Positions 45,252 to 53,463 of a DNA stretch of 64,000 nucleotides are shown piece by piece. The stretch spans positions 1-64,000 of the forward strand of contig CAJODM010000003.1 of the NCBI GenBank assembly GCA_905233755.1, read 5' to 3'. The first letter of the stretch is position 1. Each line of letters begins with the position of its first letter. The notes under the pieces are model-generated. The model worked only from the letters and a program-made list of their open reading frames with translations. It was not told the origin of the DNA and made no database searches. This stretch comes from an uncultured Ruminococcus sp. (GTDB lineage: Bacteria > Bacillota > Clostridia > Oscillospirales > Acutalibacteraceae). The position numbers and the translations under genes were made by a program.

Positions 45252-45301
45252 AGTGTTTCCTCCTAAATAGTCTCCGCGGAATGTATATTCCTATCACAAC
45301 C

Positions 45302-45330
45302 ATATTATTAGTATTGCCGCGCTTTGTCAA
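45302..45330 (-). promoter_or_regulatory. acpP promoter
   Basis: On the minus strand TTGACA (45330-45325) and TAATAT (45307-45302) are 17 bases apart. Confidence 0.6.
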
Positions 45331-45500
45331 TAATTATGTCAATTTTTTAACCGTTATTGCTGTTGAAGAATAAAAAATGCCAGATTGACCCTGTTTTCGG
45401 CGAAAAAACACTATATATTGCGATATGGTCCCGTTCTTTTCTCCTTTTTGCGGCGTTCGTGACCGCATAGAGGACGGCGTTGTCAGACGCAAGTGCTGCG

Positions 45501-47000
45501 TTATGCGGGCAGCTCGATCCCGTCCTGTGTGCGCAGGAACGAGAGCACCTTCTCGCGGATGACGGCGACGCCGCCGGCAGCATCGCTCTCGATGTTCAGC
45601 GGCAGGATCGGGTCGTGCACCGACAGCCGCAGCAGAAACCACCCGTCGCCGCTGTCCTTGTCGAACGATACGCGGATGCCCTCGCGGTTGTCGGGGGCGA
45701 TATGCCATTGGGGATCAGATTCGGCATAGGCAGAAAGCTCTCGGATGACGCGCTCGCCGGTCGAACGAAAGTCCTCGTCGGTGATCTTCAGCCGCAGCTC
45801 TTCGCTCTCGACCGGCTCGGCGAGATCCTCGGTCAGGGACTCGAGCGTCCTGCCCTGACGGCGGAGCTGCGCGAGCTTGATGATGATCTTGGTGCACAGA
45901 TACGCGCCGTCATCGAGAAAGTAGTTCTCCTTCATCGCGGCATGGCCGGAGGTCTCGATCGCGAGCGGCACCTGCTGTCCCTGCGCCGTCAGCTCGAGCG
46001 CCTTGTTGATGATATTCTTGTACCCGCGGCGGTAGCGATAGTGGACCCCGCCGAGGTGATCCTCGATGAAGGTCTTGACCCCCGCCGAGGTGATAGAGTC
46101 GGTGACGATCGTGCCGCCGGGGGCGTCCTCAAGCGCCATCGCCGCCGCCAGCGCGACCAGCCGGTTGCGGTTGATCTCGTTGCCGCTCGCATCCACCGCG
46201 CCGCCGCGATCCACATCGGTATCAAAGATGACGCCGAGGTCGGCATGGCTGTCGCGCACCGCATGACAGATCGACTGCATCGCCTGCTCGTCCTCGGGGT
46301 TCGGGATATGATTCGGGAACATCCCGTCGGGCTGCATGCATACGCTGCCCGCGGTATCCGCGCCGAGTGAACAGAGCACTTGCTCATAGAACCCGCCGAC
46401 GCCGTTGCCCGCGTCCACCACGATATGGAACCCTATTAGCGGCCGATCATAGTCGTCGGCGTTCACCCCGCGGCGGATGATATCGCGCAGATGCTCCATA
46501 TACCGCGCCATATAGTCGAGCGGCTCGATCGTGCCGTCGCCGACAGCAGGACGATCGTTATGCTCGGCATAGAGCAGGATCGCCTCGATATCCTTATGAT
46601 CGAGCCCGCCGTCGCGGGTGAAGAACTTCAGCCCGTTGCGGTTGAACGGATGGTGCGACGCGGTGATCTGCACCGACGCGTCGCATCCCATATCGACAGT
46701 CGTCATGAACATCGCGGGCGTCGACGACAGCCCGCAGTCATAGACCCGTGCGCCCGATGACGCGAGCGCGCGCGTCACCACGCCGGCGATCCGCTCGCCC
46801 GAGATGCGGCAGTCGCGCCCGACCGCAAAGGTCAGCTCGCTCACCGGCCGGCAGAGCTTCTCGCTGCTCCACAGCGCAAACCCGTGCGCCATCCTCTCGA
46901 CGACCTCATCGGTCAGAGTAACGTGCTCGCCGGCGACCCCTTCGCTTGCGACGCCGCGGATATCGGTGCCGCTCTTGAACTTGCTAAAGCTGTGTGTCAT
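45501..47000 (-). CDS. Phosphomannomutase/phosphoglucomutase family enzyme
   Basis: A 499-residue alpha-D-phosphohexomutase. The active-site serine loop reads TASHHPFNRNGLKF (about residues 112-125), the Mg loop is DTDVDRGGAV (about 225-234), and the sugar-binding loop is ETSGHAAMKENY. It interconverts hexose 1- and 6-phosphates; mannose versus glucose preference is not decidable by eye. The ATG at 47000 has AAGGAGG upstream; a long in-frame extension reaches back through the promoter and is not real. Confidence 0.9.
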   Translation of the reverse strand: MTHSFSKFKSGTDIRGVASEGVAGEHVTLTDEVVERMAHGFALWSSEKLCRPVSELTFAVGRDCRISGERIAGVVTRALASSGARVYDCGLSSTPAMFMTTVDMGCDASVQITASHHPFNRNGLKFFTRDGGLDHKDIEAILLYAEHNDRPAVGDGTIEPLDYMARYMEHLRDIIRRGVNADDYDRPLIGFHIVVDAGNGVGGFYEQVLCSLGADTAGSVCMQPDGMFPNHIPNPEDEQAMQSICHAVRDSHADLGVIFDTDVDRGGAVDASGNEINRNRLVALAAAMALEDAPGGTIVTDSITSAGVKTFIEDHLGGVHYRYRRGYKNIINKALELTAQGQQVPLAIETSGHAAMKENYFLDDGAYLCTKIIIKLAQLRRQGRTLESLTEDLAEPVESEELRLKITDEDFRSTGERVIRELSAYAESDPQWHIAPDNREGIRVSFDKDSGDGWFLLRLSVHDPILPLNIESDAAGGVAVIREKVLSFLRTQDGIELPA

Positions 47001-47032
47001 GATGCTGTCCTCCTTACGGAATTGTCCTTTAT

Positions 47033-47061
47033 ATTCTAGCATACTTTTTGAGCGGTGACAA
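47033..47061 (-). promoter_or_regulatory. Promoter of the phosphohexomutase gene
   Basis: On the minus strand TTGTCA (47061-47056) and TAGAAT (47038-47033) are 17 bases apart. Confidence 0.6.
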
Positions 47062-47315
47062 TAGCAAAAGCGCAGGATATATGCGGGGTTTTGCTCTCTC
47101 TCCACCATATGTGGGGGGTAGAGAGAAAAATTTCGGCGAAACCCACAGATATTTCCGCCAACGCGGCTGCTGTCTGCGCAGTTTTACGAAACAGGTTACA
47201 GGATGTGCGGCGTTCTGTCATTTTCCATAGCAGAAATGAACAGTTATTCTTCTGAATCAGAAATATAATTCAACACTATTTTAGCATATTGCACAATTTG
47301 TCGAGCGGTTCGTTG
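47062..47315. other. Gene-free region with one long imperfect inverted repeat
   Basis: This holds most of the 440-base gap between the phosphohexomutase and the small gene at 47441. The only clear structure is 47086-47144, where GGGTTT/AAACCC, TCTCTC/GAGAGA and CCAC/GTGG nest around a CATAT loop. Otherwise I see no coding potential or known motif. Confidence 0.45.
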
Positions 47316-47343
47316 TTGACATTCACGAAAAACAGGATATACT
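47316..47343 (+). promoter_or_regulatory. Promoter of the 87-residue protein gene
   Basis: TTGACA (47316-47321) and TATACT (47338-47343) are 16 bases apart. The leader of about 90 bases includes TTGTCG/CGACAA arms that can pair, and ends in AAAGGAGAGG before the ATG. Confidence 0.65.
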
Positions 47344-47440
47344 ATCCATTGTCGGGATATGTCCGCCCGGCTGTGACGCTATTTGACACAACGACAACCT
47401 GCCAGATGGTAAATGGTATAGATGAAAGGAGAGGTGAACC

Positions 47441-47704
47441 ATGATAACACCGATTCTCAGAATGCACAACATCGACGTTGACGCGTTTCTCCGTGTGCTG
47501 GAGGGATGCCAGGGCAACGTCTACCTGATGACCGGCGAGGGCGACAAGCTGAACCTGAAGAGCCGGCTCTGTCAGCTCATCGGACTGAGCCGCCTGATCG
47601 AGGGCGGCAGGATCTCGGAGGCGTTCATCGTATGCGACAACAAGTCCGACGAGAGCAAGCTCTTCCGCCTGAACCTGCTCGGCAACGCCGAGAAGAGCGC
47701 ATAA
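47441..47704 (+). CDS. Small cytoplasmic protein of unknown function
   Basis: An 87-residue protein with a strong ribosome-binding site, its own promoter and its own terminator, so it is clearly a real gene. It has no membrane segment. The segment LEGCQGNVYLMTGEGDKLNL followed by a hydrophobic helix (QLIGLSRLIEGG) and a final strand (EAFIVCDN) gives an alpha/beta pattern of the kind seen in small HPr- or STAS-like folds, but I do not recognise the family. Confidence 0.75.
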   Translation: MITPILRMHNIDVDAFLRVLEGCQGNVYLMTGEGDKLNLKSRLCQLIGLSRLIEGGRISEAFIVCDNKSDESKLFRLNLLGNAEKSA

Positions 47705-47719
47705 CCGCATTCTACCTTT

Positions 47720-47750
47720 AGAGCTGTCCGACACGGACGGCTCTTTTTTC
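47720..47750 (+). terminator. Terminator after the 87-residue protein gene
   Basis: AGAGCTGTCCG pairs with CGGACGGCTCT (one T-G wobble) across a 3-base loop and runs into TTTTTTC. Confidence 0.88.
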
Positions 47751-47866
47751 TTTATACGAAACTGCTCGTTTCTTATAAAGTAAAAAGATTGATATGCCCA
47801 CCGATTTTGCTGAAGCAATAATCGGTGATGGCTATACGAAATGCGCGCAAAGCGCGCTTTCTTGCT
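47750..47866 (+). repeat. 117-bp three-hairpin repeat, copy B
   Basis: This copy is inverted relative to 61600-61716 and about 93% identical to it by eye. Hairpin 1: CTTTATACGAAAC ... GTTTCTTATAAAG. Hairpin 2: GCC-CACCGATT-TTGC ... GCAA-T-AATCGGTG-AT-GGC. Hairpin 3: AAATGCGCGC ... GCGCGCTTT. It begins right at the previous terminator's T-run and ends upstream of the queT leader. Confidence 0.8.
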
Positions 47867-47964
47867 GCCTCTCGTGCTGTCGCAGGGATGAACCACCTCG
47901 GCGTACGATGATCCATCGGGCACGCTCTCAGAATGACAGCACTATCGGGGGTGGGGCGATAACC
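47867..47964. other. Spacer with long-range inverted repeat
   Basis: GTGCTGTC (47874-47881) and GACAGCAC (47935-47942) are perfect complements enclosing about 50 bases. The text around CTCAGAATGACAGCAC resembles dispersed gut-bacterial repeats. No gene is seen. Confidence 0.4.
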
Positions 47965-47993
47965 TTGACCCTAGCGGGGGTTTGTGCTATGAT
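47965..47993 (+). promoter_or_regulatory. queT promoter
   Basis: TTGACC (47965-47970) and TATGAT (47988-47993) are 17 bases apart, placing the transcript start near 48000. Confidence 0.55.
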
Positions 47994-47998
47994 AACAC

Positions 47999-48057
47999 TC
48001 GGTCAGTTCGAAACCATCCTGACTTGGCGGCTCGCCGCCTAAATCAAAACTAGGGAG
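47999..48057 (+). promoter_or_regulatory. Putative preQ1 riboswitch in the queT leader
   Basis: The leader holds a hairpin with stem GTCAG/CTGAC and loop TTCGAAACCATC, a GGCGGC-TC-GCCGCC hairpin, and an A-rich tail ATCAAAACTAGGGAG that includes the ribosome-binding site. The two-hairpin-plus-A-rich-tail layout, ending on the Shine-Dalgarno sequence of a queuosine-precursor transporter gene, fits a preQ1 sensor acting on translation. The class is unclear: class III is known before queT in Ruminococcaceae, but the length from the predicted start fits class I or II. An upstream CCCTAG (47969-47974) could pair with CTAGGG if transcription starts earlier. Confidence 0.55.
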
Positions 48058-48065
48058 AATAGAAT

Positions 48066-48596
48066 ATGAAAAACAAGACAACCGTCCATTTGGTGCAGGG
48101 AGCGGTCATCGCCGCGCTCTACATCGTTATCAACTACAGCCAAGAGCTGCTGTTCCCCACCTCCACCACCATGGCGGTCCAGTTCCGGATCGCCGAGGTG
48201 CTGTGCCTGCTCGCGTGCTACACGACGTCGGCGATAGGGGGGCTGACGCTCGGGTGCTTTGTCGCAAACTTCATCTCCATCGGCACGCTGCCGCTGGACT
48301 GGGCGATGGGATCGGTCGCCACGCTGCTCGCCGCGCTCTCGATGTATGCGCTGCGCAATGTCCGGTGGTTCGGGCTGCCGGTGCTCTCATCGCTGATGCC
48401 CGCTTTGTTCAACGGGATCATCATCGGGCTTGAGATCGAGATCTTCTTTGTCGAGGGCGGGTTCCACTTGATGAGCTTTCTGGTGAACGCCGGCCTGGTC
48501 GCCCTCGGGGAGCTGGGCGTATGCGTGGTGCTGGGGCTGCCGTTCTCGAAGCTGATCGAGCGGCTGCCGATAGCAAAAGATAATCCGGATAGTTGA
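48066..48596 (+). CDS. queT: QueT family queuosine-precursor transporter
   Basis: A 176-residue membrane protein with about five to six helices, an S-component of the energy-coupling-factor (ECF) type. The N-terminal HLVQGAVIAALYIVINY and the conserved VQFRIAEVLCLLA are typical of QueT (formerly COG4708), which imports preQ1 or queuine. It is a single gene with a terminator just after it and a likely preQ1-sensing leader before it, consistent with feedback by the imported ligand. The shared ECF energising module is not in the window. Confidence 0.92.
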   Translation: MKNKTTVHLVQGAVIAALYIVINYSQELLFPTSTTMAVQFRIAEVLCLLACYTTSAIGGLTLGCFVANFISIGTLPLDWAMGSVATLLAALSMYALRNVRWFGLPVLSSLMPALFNGIIIGLEIEIFFVEGGFHLMSFLVNAGLVALGELGVCVVLGLPFSKLIERLPIAKDNPDS

Positions 48597-48601
48597 CCGA
48601 T

Positions 48602-48629
48602 ACCCGCCGATTTTCCGGCGGGTTTTTCT
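48602..48629 (+). terminator. queT terminator
   Basis: ACCCGCCG pairs with CGGCGGGT across an ATTTTC loop and is followed by TTTTCTT. Confidence 0.85.
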
Positions 48630-48654
48630 TATACTCGCCCTTGGGGACGTTCTC

Positions 48655-48683
48655 TTGACATCATTCTGAAACCGTAATATAAT
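48655..48683 (+). promoter_or_regulatory. glnN promoter
   Basis: TTGACA (48655-48660) and TATAAT (48678-48683) are 17 bases apart, a perfect consensus. Confidence 0.85.
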
Positions 48684-48724
48684 GATGATGATTAGGTATA
48701 TATATGGAAAGGGGAGGTCATAGG

Positions 48725-50821
48725 ATGATAGATGTACCCGCGATCTTTGCTCAGAACGTATTCGACGAAGAGACGATGAAGGAGCGTCTGCCCGAGCAGA
48801 CGTACGCCACCTTCTGTGACGCGATCAAAAACGGCCAGCCGCTGGACGTATCGGTCGCCAATGTCGTCGCCGACGCGATGAAGGACTGGGCCATCGAGAA
48901 GGGATGCACCCACTATACCCACTGGTTCCAGCCGATGACCGGCGTCACCGCCGAGAAGCACGACTCGTTCATCACCCCCAGCGACAGCGGGCACGTGATC
49001 ATGGAGTTCTCCGGCAAGGAGCTCATCAAGGGCGAGCCCGACGCGTCGAGCTTTCCGTCGGGCGGGATCCGCGCCACTTTCGAGGCGCGCGGCTATACCG
49101 CGTGGGACCCCACCTCCTATGCGTTCGTCAAGGGCGACACGCTGTGCATCCCCACGGCGTTCATGTCCTATACCGGCGACGTGCTGGACAAGAAGACCCC
49201 GCTGCTGCGCTCGATGGATCGGCTCAACCACGAGGCGGTGCGGATCCTGCACCTGTTCGGCAAGACCGACGTCACCCGCGTGAACGCGAACGTCGGCCCC
49301 GAGCAGGAGTACTTCCTCATCGACCGGGAGCTGTACGACCGGCGCAAGGACCTGCGCTATACCGGACGCACCCTGTTCGGCGCGCGTTCGCCCAAGGGCC
49401 AGCAGCTCGACGATCACTACTTCGGCGCGATCAAGGCGCGCGTCAAGAGCTATATGAAAGAGCTCAACGAGGAGCTGTGGAAGCTCGGTATCTACAGCAA
49501 GACCGAGCATAACGAGGTCGCCCCCGCTCAGCACGAGCTCGCGCCGATCTATACCAACGTCAACATCGCCGCCGACCACAACCAGCTGACGATGGAGCTG
49601 ATGAAGCGCATCGCCCAGAAGCACGGCATGGTGTGTCTGCTGCACGAGAAGCCCTTCAAGGGCGTCAACGGCTCGGGCAAGCACAACAACTGGTCGCTGT
49701 CGACCGACACCGGCGAGAACCTCCTCAAGCCCGGCAAGAAGCCCGAGGAGAACACCCAGTTCCTGCTGTTCCTCTCGGCGGTGGTCAAGGGCGTCGACGA
49801 GTACCAGGATCTGCTGCGGCTGTCGGTCGCAACCGCGGGCAACGATCACCGGCTGGGCGGCGACGAGGCGCCGCCGGCGATCATCTCGATGTTCCTCGGG
49901 GATGACCTTGAGCAGGTAGTCGAGGCAATCATCAACCGCGAAGAGTACGAGAGCCACGGCAAGGTGATGATGGATACCGGCGCCGAGGTGCTCCCCGAGA
50001 TCAAGAAGGACACCACCGACCGCAACCGCACCTCGCCCTTTGCGTTCACCGGCAACAAGTTCGAGTTCCGTTCGCTGGGCTCGGCGCTGAATATCTCCTG
50101 TCCCAACATCATGCTGAACACCATCGTCGCCGACGCGCTGTCCCAGTTCGCCGACGAGCTCGAGGGCAAGGAGAACTTTGAGCAGGCGTGTCGCCGGCTG
50201 ATCCGCCGCACCCTCAAGAAGCACCGCCGCATCATCTTCAACGGCGACGGCTACACCGACGAGTGGGTCGAGGAGGCCGAGCGCCGCGGGCTGATGAACC
50301 TGCGCTCCACGCCCGAAGCGCTCAAGCACTATACCGACAAGAAGAACATCGCGCTGTTCGAGCGCAACCATATCTTCTCCTCGCGCGAGGTACACGCCCG
50401 CGCCGAGATCCTGCTCGACAACTATGTCAAGATCATCAACCTCGAGGCGCTGACGATGCTCGACATGGCAAAAAAGGATATCTTCCCGAACGTCTCGCGG
50501 TTCACCGGCGCGCTGTCCGACACCGTCAAAGCGAAGCGCGCCGTCTCGGATACCATCAAGGTCGACGCCGAGGTCGCGCTGATCGAGAAGCTGAGTGGGC
50601 TGCTCGAGGAGTTCAGCGCCGCCATCGCGACCCTCGATGACGAGATTGTCGCGGCTTCAAAGCATCGTAACAACATCCAGCGCTACGCCGAGTACTACTG
50701 TGATCACGTGCTGTCGACGATGGAGCATCTGCGCGCTGTCTCGGACGAGATGGAGATGTGCACCGCGTCGAAGTACTGGCCGTATCCATCCTATGGCGAG
50801 CTGCTGTTCAGCGTCCAGTAA
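48725..50821 (+). CDS. glnN: Glutamine synthetase type III
   Basis: A 698-residue enzyme, the length of type III glutamine synthetases, that makes glutamine from glutamate, ammonia and [35 protein letters not shown] and [14 protein letters not shown] are type III landmarks, the last being the glutamate/ATP-binding segment. The ATG at 48725 is 7 bases after GGGGAGG. It is followed after 10 bases by dapF, an unusual neighbour. With gdhA at 34651 the organism has both main ammonia-assimilation routes in this window. Confidence 0.96.
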   Translation: MIDVPAIFAQNVFDEETMKERLPEQTYATFCDAIKNGQPLDVSVANVVADAMKDWAIEKGCTHYTHWFQPMTGVTAEKHDSFITPSDSGHVIMEFSGKELIKGEPDASSFPSGGIRATFEARGYTAWDPTSYAFVKGDTLCIPTAFMSYTGDVLDKKTPLLRSMDRLNHEAVRILHLFGKTDVTRVNANVGPEQEYFLIDRELYDRRKDLRYTGRTLFGARSPKGQQLDDHYFGAIKARVKSYMKELNEELWKLGIYSKTEHNEVAPAQHELAPIYTNVNIAADHNQLTMELMKRIAQKHGMVCLLHEKPFKGVNGSGKHNNWSLSTDTGENLLKPGKKPEENTQFLLFLSAVVKGVDEYQDLLRLSVATAGNDHRLGGDEAPPAIISMFLGDDLEQVVEAIINREEYESHGKVMMDTGAEVLPEIKKDTTDRNRTSPFAFTGNKFEFRSLGSALNISCPNIMLNTIVADALSQFADELEGKENFEQACRRLIRRTLKKHRRIIFNGDGYTDEWVEEAERRGLMNLRSTPEALKHYTDKKNIALFERNHIFSSREVHARAEILLDNYVKIINLEALTMLDMAKKDIFPNVSRFTGALSDTVKAKRAVSDTIKVDAEVALIEKLSGLLEEFSAAIATLDDEIVAASKHRNNIQRYAEYYCDHVLSTMEHLRAVSDEMEMCTASKYWPYPSYGELLFSVQ

Positions 50822-50831
50822 GGGGATCGCT

Positions 50832-51680
50832 ATGAAGCTGAGATTCACCAAGATGCACGGCATCGGCAACGACTACATCTATTTCAACGCCTTCGATCAG
50901 CCGATCGACGACCCCGGGCGGCTCGCGCTCGCGGTGTCCGACCGGCGGTTCGGGATCGGCGGCGACGGCATCATCCTCATCTGTCCGAGCGAGCATGCCG
51001 ACGCGATGATGCGGATGTTCAACGCCGACGGCTCCGAGGGCATGATGTGCGGCAACGCGATCCGATGCGTCGGCAAGTATCTGTATGATAACCGGATGGT
51101 GAGCGGCACCACCGTCACCATCGACACCCTAAGCGGGATAAAGACCATCGAGCTGTCCGTAGAGGACGGCGTTGCCGTCAGCGCCAAGGTCGATATGGGC
51201 GGTGCGATCCTCACCCCCGCCGATATCCCGATGCGGTATGACGGCGCACGCGCGATCGGCATCCCGCTGATCGTCGGGGACGACACCTATACCGTCACGG
51301 CGGTCAGCATGGGCAACCCCCACTGTGTGACCTTTGTCGACGATCCGTATGCGCTCGAGCTGTCCGCGATCGGCCCGCTGTTCGAGCATCATCCCGCGTT
51401 CCCCGCGCGGGTGAACACCGAGTTTGTGCGGGTGATCGACGAGCGTACCCTGCAAATGCGCGTATGGGAGCGCGGCTCGGGCGAGACCTGGGCGTGCGGC
51501 ACCGGCGCGTGTGCGGCGGCGGTCGCTGCGGTCGAGAACGGGCTGTGCCGCCGCAATACCGACATCACCGTACATCTGCGCGGCGGTGACCTTGTCATCC
51601 GCTATACCGACGAGACCGTCACGATGACCGGCCCCGCGACAAAGGTGTTCGACGGCGAGATCGAAACAGAATCCCTATAA
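50832..51680 (+). CDS. dapF: Diaminopimelate epimerase
   Basis: A 282-residue cofactor-independent racemase that interconverts LL- and meso-diaminopimelate for lysine and peptidoglycan. The two catalytic cysteines are in MMCGNAIRC (about residue 76) and WACGTGACA (about 222). It starts MKLRFTKMHGIGNDYIYF, the family N-terminus. AAGGGGAT overlaps the end of glnN, so translation is probably coupled. It is followed by dapL, whose product supplies its substrate. Confidence 0.95.
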   Translation: MKLRFTKMHGIGNDYIYFNAFDQPIDDPGRLALAVSDRRFGIGGDGIILICPSEHADAMMRMFNADGSEGMMCGNAIRCVGKYLYDNRMVSGTTVTIDTLSGIKTIELSVEDGVAVSAKVDMGGAILTPADIPMRYDGARAIGIPLIVGDDTYTVTAVSMGNPHCVTFVDDPYALELSAIGPLFEHHPAFPARVNTEFVRVIDERTLQMRVWERGSGETWACGTGACAAAVAAVENGLCRRNTDITVHLRGGDLVIRYTDETVTMTGPATKVFDGEIETESL

Positions 51681-51694
51681 CGGAAGGTGAACAT

Positions 51695-52876
51695 ATGAAA
51701 ATCAATCGCAACTTCGATCATCTGGTAGAGAACTACCTCTTTGCCGATATCGCGTCCAAGACCGCCGCCTATATCGAGGCAAACCCCGACAAGAAGGTCA
51801 TCCGGCTGGGCATCGGCGACGTGACCCTGCCGCTGCCGCCGGTCGTGGTCGACGCGCTCAAAAAGGGCGCGGACGAGCTGGGCGTCAAGGAGACCTTCAG
51901 GGGCTATCCCTCCTATGAGGGGTATGCGTTCGTCCGCCGGGCGATCGCCGACTACTACGGCTCGTTCGGCGTGGCGGTCGACGCGGATGAGATCTTCATC
52001 AGCGACGGCGCCAAGTCCGACGCCGGCAACATCGGCGATATCTTCGGGACGGACAACACCGTGCTGGTGACCGATCCGGTCTATCCCGTATATGTCGACT
52101 CGAACGTCATGGCAGGACGCAGGATCGTCTATGCCGGCGCAGAGGAGGAGAACGGGTTCTGTGCTCTGCCCGACGACAGCGTGCACGCGGACATCATCTA
52201 TCTGTGCTCGCCCAACAACCCCACCGGCTCCGCCTACAGCGCCGACGAGCTCAAGCAATGGGTCGACTATGCCAACCGCAACGACGCTGTCATCATCTAT
52301 GACGCGGCGTACGAGGCGTTCATCACCGACGACAGCCCGCGCTCTATCTTTGCCGTACCGGGAGCGCGCTCGTGTGCGATCGAGATCGCATCGCTCTCCA
52401 AGACCGCCGGGTTCACCGGCACGCGCTGCGGCTATACCGTCATCCCCCGGGAGCTCTCGCGCGACGGACACAACATCAACAAGCTGTGGTACCGCCGTCA
52501 GGCGACCAAGTTCAACGGCGTGAGCTACCCTGTCCAGTGTGCCGCCGCCGCGGTGTTCTCGGACGAGGGGCTCGCCCAGATCAGGGAGAACCTCGCCTAT
52601 TATAAGGAGAACGCGCGCATCATCAGCGAAGCGATGGATACGCTGGGCATCTACTACACCGGAGGGAAGAACTCGCCGTATATCTGGCTGCGCTGTCCAT
52701 TCGGCATGGGCTCGTGGGAGTTCTTCGACTATCTGCTGACGAACGCCCAGGTGGTCGGTACCCCGGGCGAGGGGTTCGGCGCCTGTGGGAAGGGGTACTT
52801 CCGGCTGACGTCGTTCGGCGACCGCGACAACACGATCGAAGCGGTCGATCGGATCAAGAATCTACTGAAAAGATAA
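51695..52876 (+). CDS. dapL: LL-diaminopimelate aminotransferase
   Basis: A 393-residue PLP enzyme that converts tetrahydrodipicolinate directly to LL-diaminopimelate, bypassing succinylated or acetylated intermediates. The opening MKINRNFDHLVENYLFADI, IRLGIGDVTLPLP and the PLP lysine in SLSKTAGFTGTRCGY (about residue 232) are those of DapL. It lies 14 bases after dapF. Presence of dapL is common in Clostridia that lack dapC/dapE. Confidence 0.96.
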   Translation: MKINRNFDHLVENYLFADIASKTAAYIEANPDKKVIRLGIGDVTLPLPPVVVDALKKGADELGVKETFRGYPSYEGYAFVRRAIADYYGSFGVAVDADEIFISDGAKSDAGNIGDIFGTDNTVLVTDPVYPVYVDSNVMAGRRIVYAGAEEENGFCALPDDSVHADIIYLCSPNNPTGSAYSADELKQWVDYANRNDAVIIYDAAYEAFITDDSPRSIFAVPGARSCAIEIASLSKTAGFTGTRCGYTVIPRELSRDGHNINKLWYRRQATKFNGVSYPVQCAAAAVFSDEGLAQIRENLAYYKENARIISEAMDTLGIYYTGGKNSPYIWLRCPFGMGSWEFFDYLLTNAQVVGTPGEGFGACGKGYFRLTSFGDRDNTIEAVDRIKNLLKR

Positions 52877-52881
52877 CCGTG

Positions 52882-52922
52882 CGGGGCTGTCGCTCAGAAC
52901 CTCTGGTTCTGCGGCAGCCCCG
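52882..52922 (+). terminator. Probable dapL terminator
   Basis: A long stem, CGGGGCTG-T-CGC with GCG-G-CAGCCCCG plus inner AGAACC/GGTTCT, lies directly after dapL. There is no clear T-run, so efficiency is uncertain. Confidence 0.6.
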
Positions 52923-53099
52923 TAGTCTGTCATTCGATCAGTGCGTATATCATTATGCCCTTCCGATCTAGAGACCGCCGGCATCGCCCGCCGACAAGTC
53001 GGGAAAGATGTATGGCACGCGGGGCGTGCGATAAATAGTACAATATCCGCCCCCGCTGCCCTTGATTCTTATGCAGGATGATGAAAAACCGCCGCCCGC
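52923..53099. other. Spacer before the histidine operon
   Basis: About 180 bases with no gene and no structure I can name. Confidence 0.4.
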
Positions 53100-53128
53100 T
53101 TGACTTTATCGTGATAAAGTGCTATCAT
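53100..53128 (+). promoter_or_regulatory. Histidine operon promoter with palindromic operator
   Basis: TTGACT (53100-53105) and TATCAT (53123-53128) are 17 bases apart. A perfect palindrome, ACTTTATC-GT-GATAAAGT (53103-53120), overlaps the -35 and fills the spacer. The first gene downstream encodes a TrpR-like repressor, the obvious candidate to bind it. Confidence 0.75.
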
Positions 53129-53169
53129 AGCAGAGAACCAGAACCGTCATAAAGCGAGGGATATCCTGT

Positions 53170-53463
53170 ATGTACAACTTCCAGTCCGAATCCGTCGACC
53201 GGCTGTTCGATGCGATCCTCTGCCTTGAGGACCGCGACGAATGTTACCGGTTCTTCGACGATATCTGCACCATTGCCGAGATCCGCGATATGGCACAGCG
53301 GCTCGAGACCGCGTTCCTCATCGACGAGGGCATCAGCTACCAGAAGATCAGCGATCGCATCGGCGTCTCGACCGCGACCATCAGCCGAGTGTCCAAGTGC
53401 CTCAACTACGGCTCGGGCGGCTATCGGTCGGTCATCGACCGCATGAAGGAGGAGCAGTCATGA
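53170..53463 (+). CDS. YerC/YecD-type TrpR-like regulator
   Basis: A 97-residue all-helical protein of the TrpR/YerC group. The helix-turn-helix is GISYQKISDRIGVSTATISR (about residues 56-75), followed by LNYGSGGY. The N-terminal part (FFDDICTIAEIRDMAQR) is the dimer-forming region. It heads the histidine operon and overlaps hisZ by 4 bases, which argues for a role as histidine-pathway regulator rather than a tryptophan repressor. The effector, perhaps histidine itself, is unknown. Confidence 0.88.
   Translation: MYNFQSESVDRLFDAILCLEDRDECYRFFDDICTIAEIRDMAQRLETAFLIDEGISYQKISDRIGVSTATISRVSKCLNYGSGGYRSVIDRMKEEQS

Noticed and set aside
47001..47108. Upstream-extended start for the phosphohexomutase
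   Set aside because: The extension would translate through the predicted promoter; the ATG at 47000 has a strong AAGGAGG site and gives the family N-terminus.
52960..52969. CTTCCGATCT, identical to the end of a common sequencing adapter
   Set aside because: Only 10 bases match and the preceding bases do not; a random 10-mer match in 64 kb on both strands has a chance of roughly one in ten. Worth a glance at read coverage, but not evidence of a misassembly.
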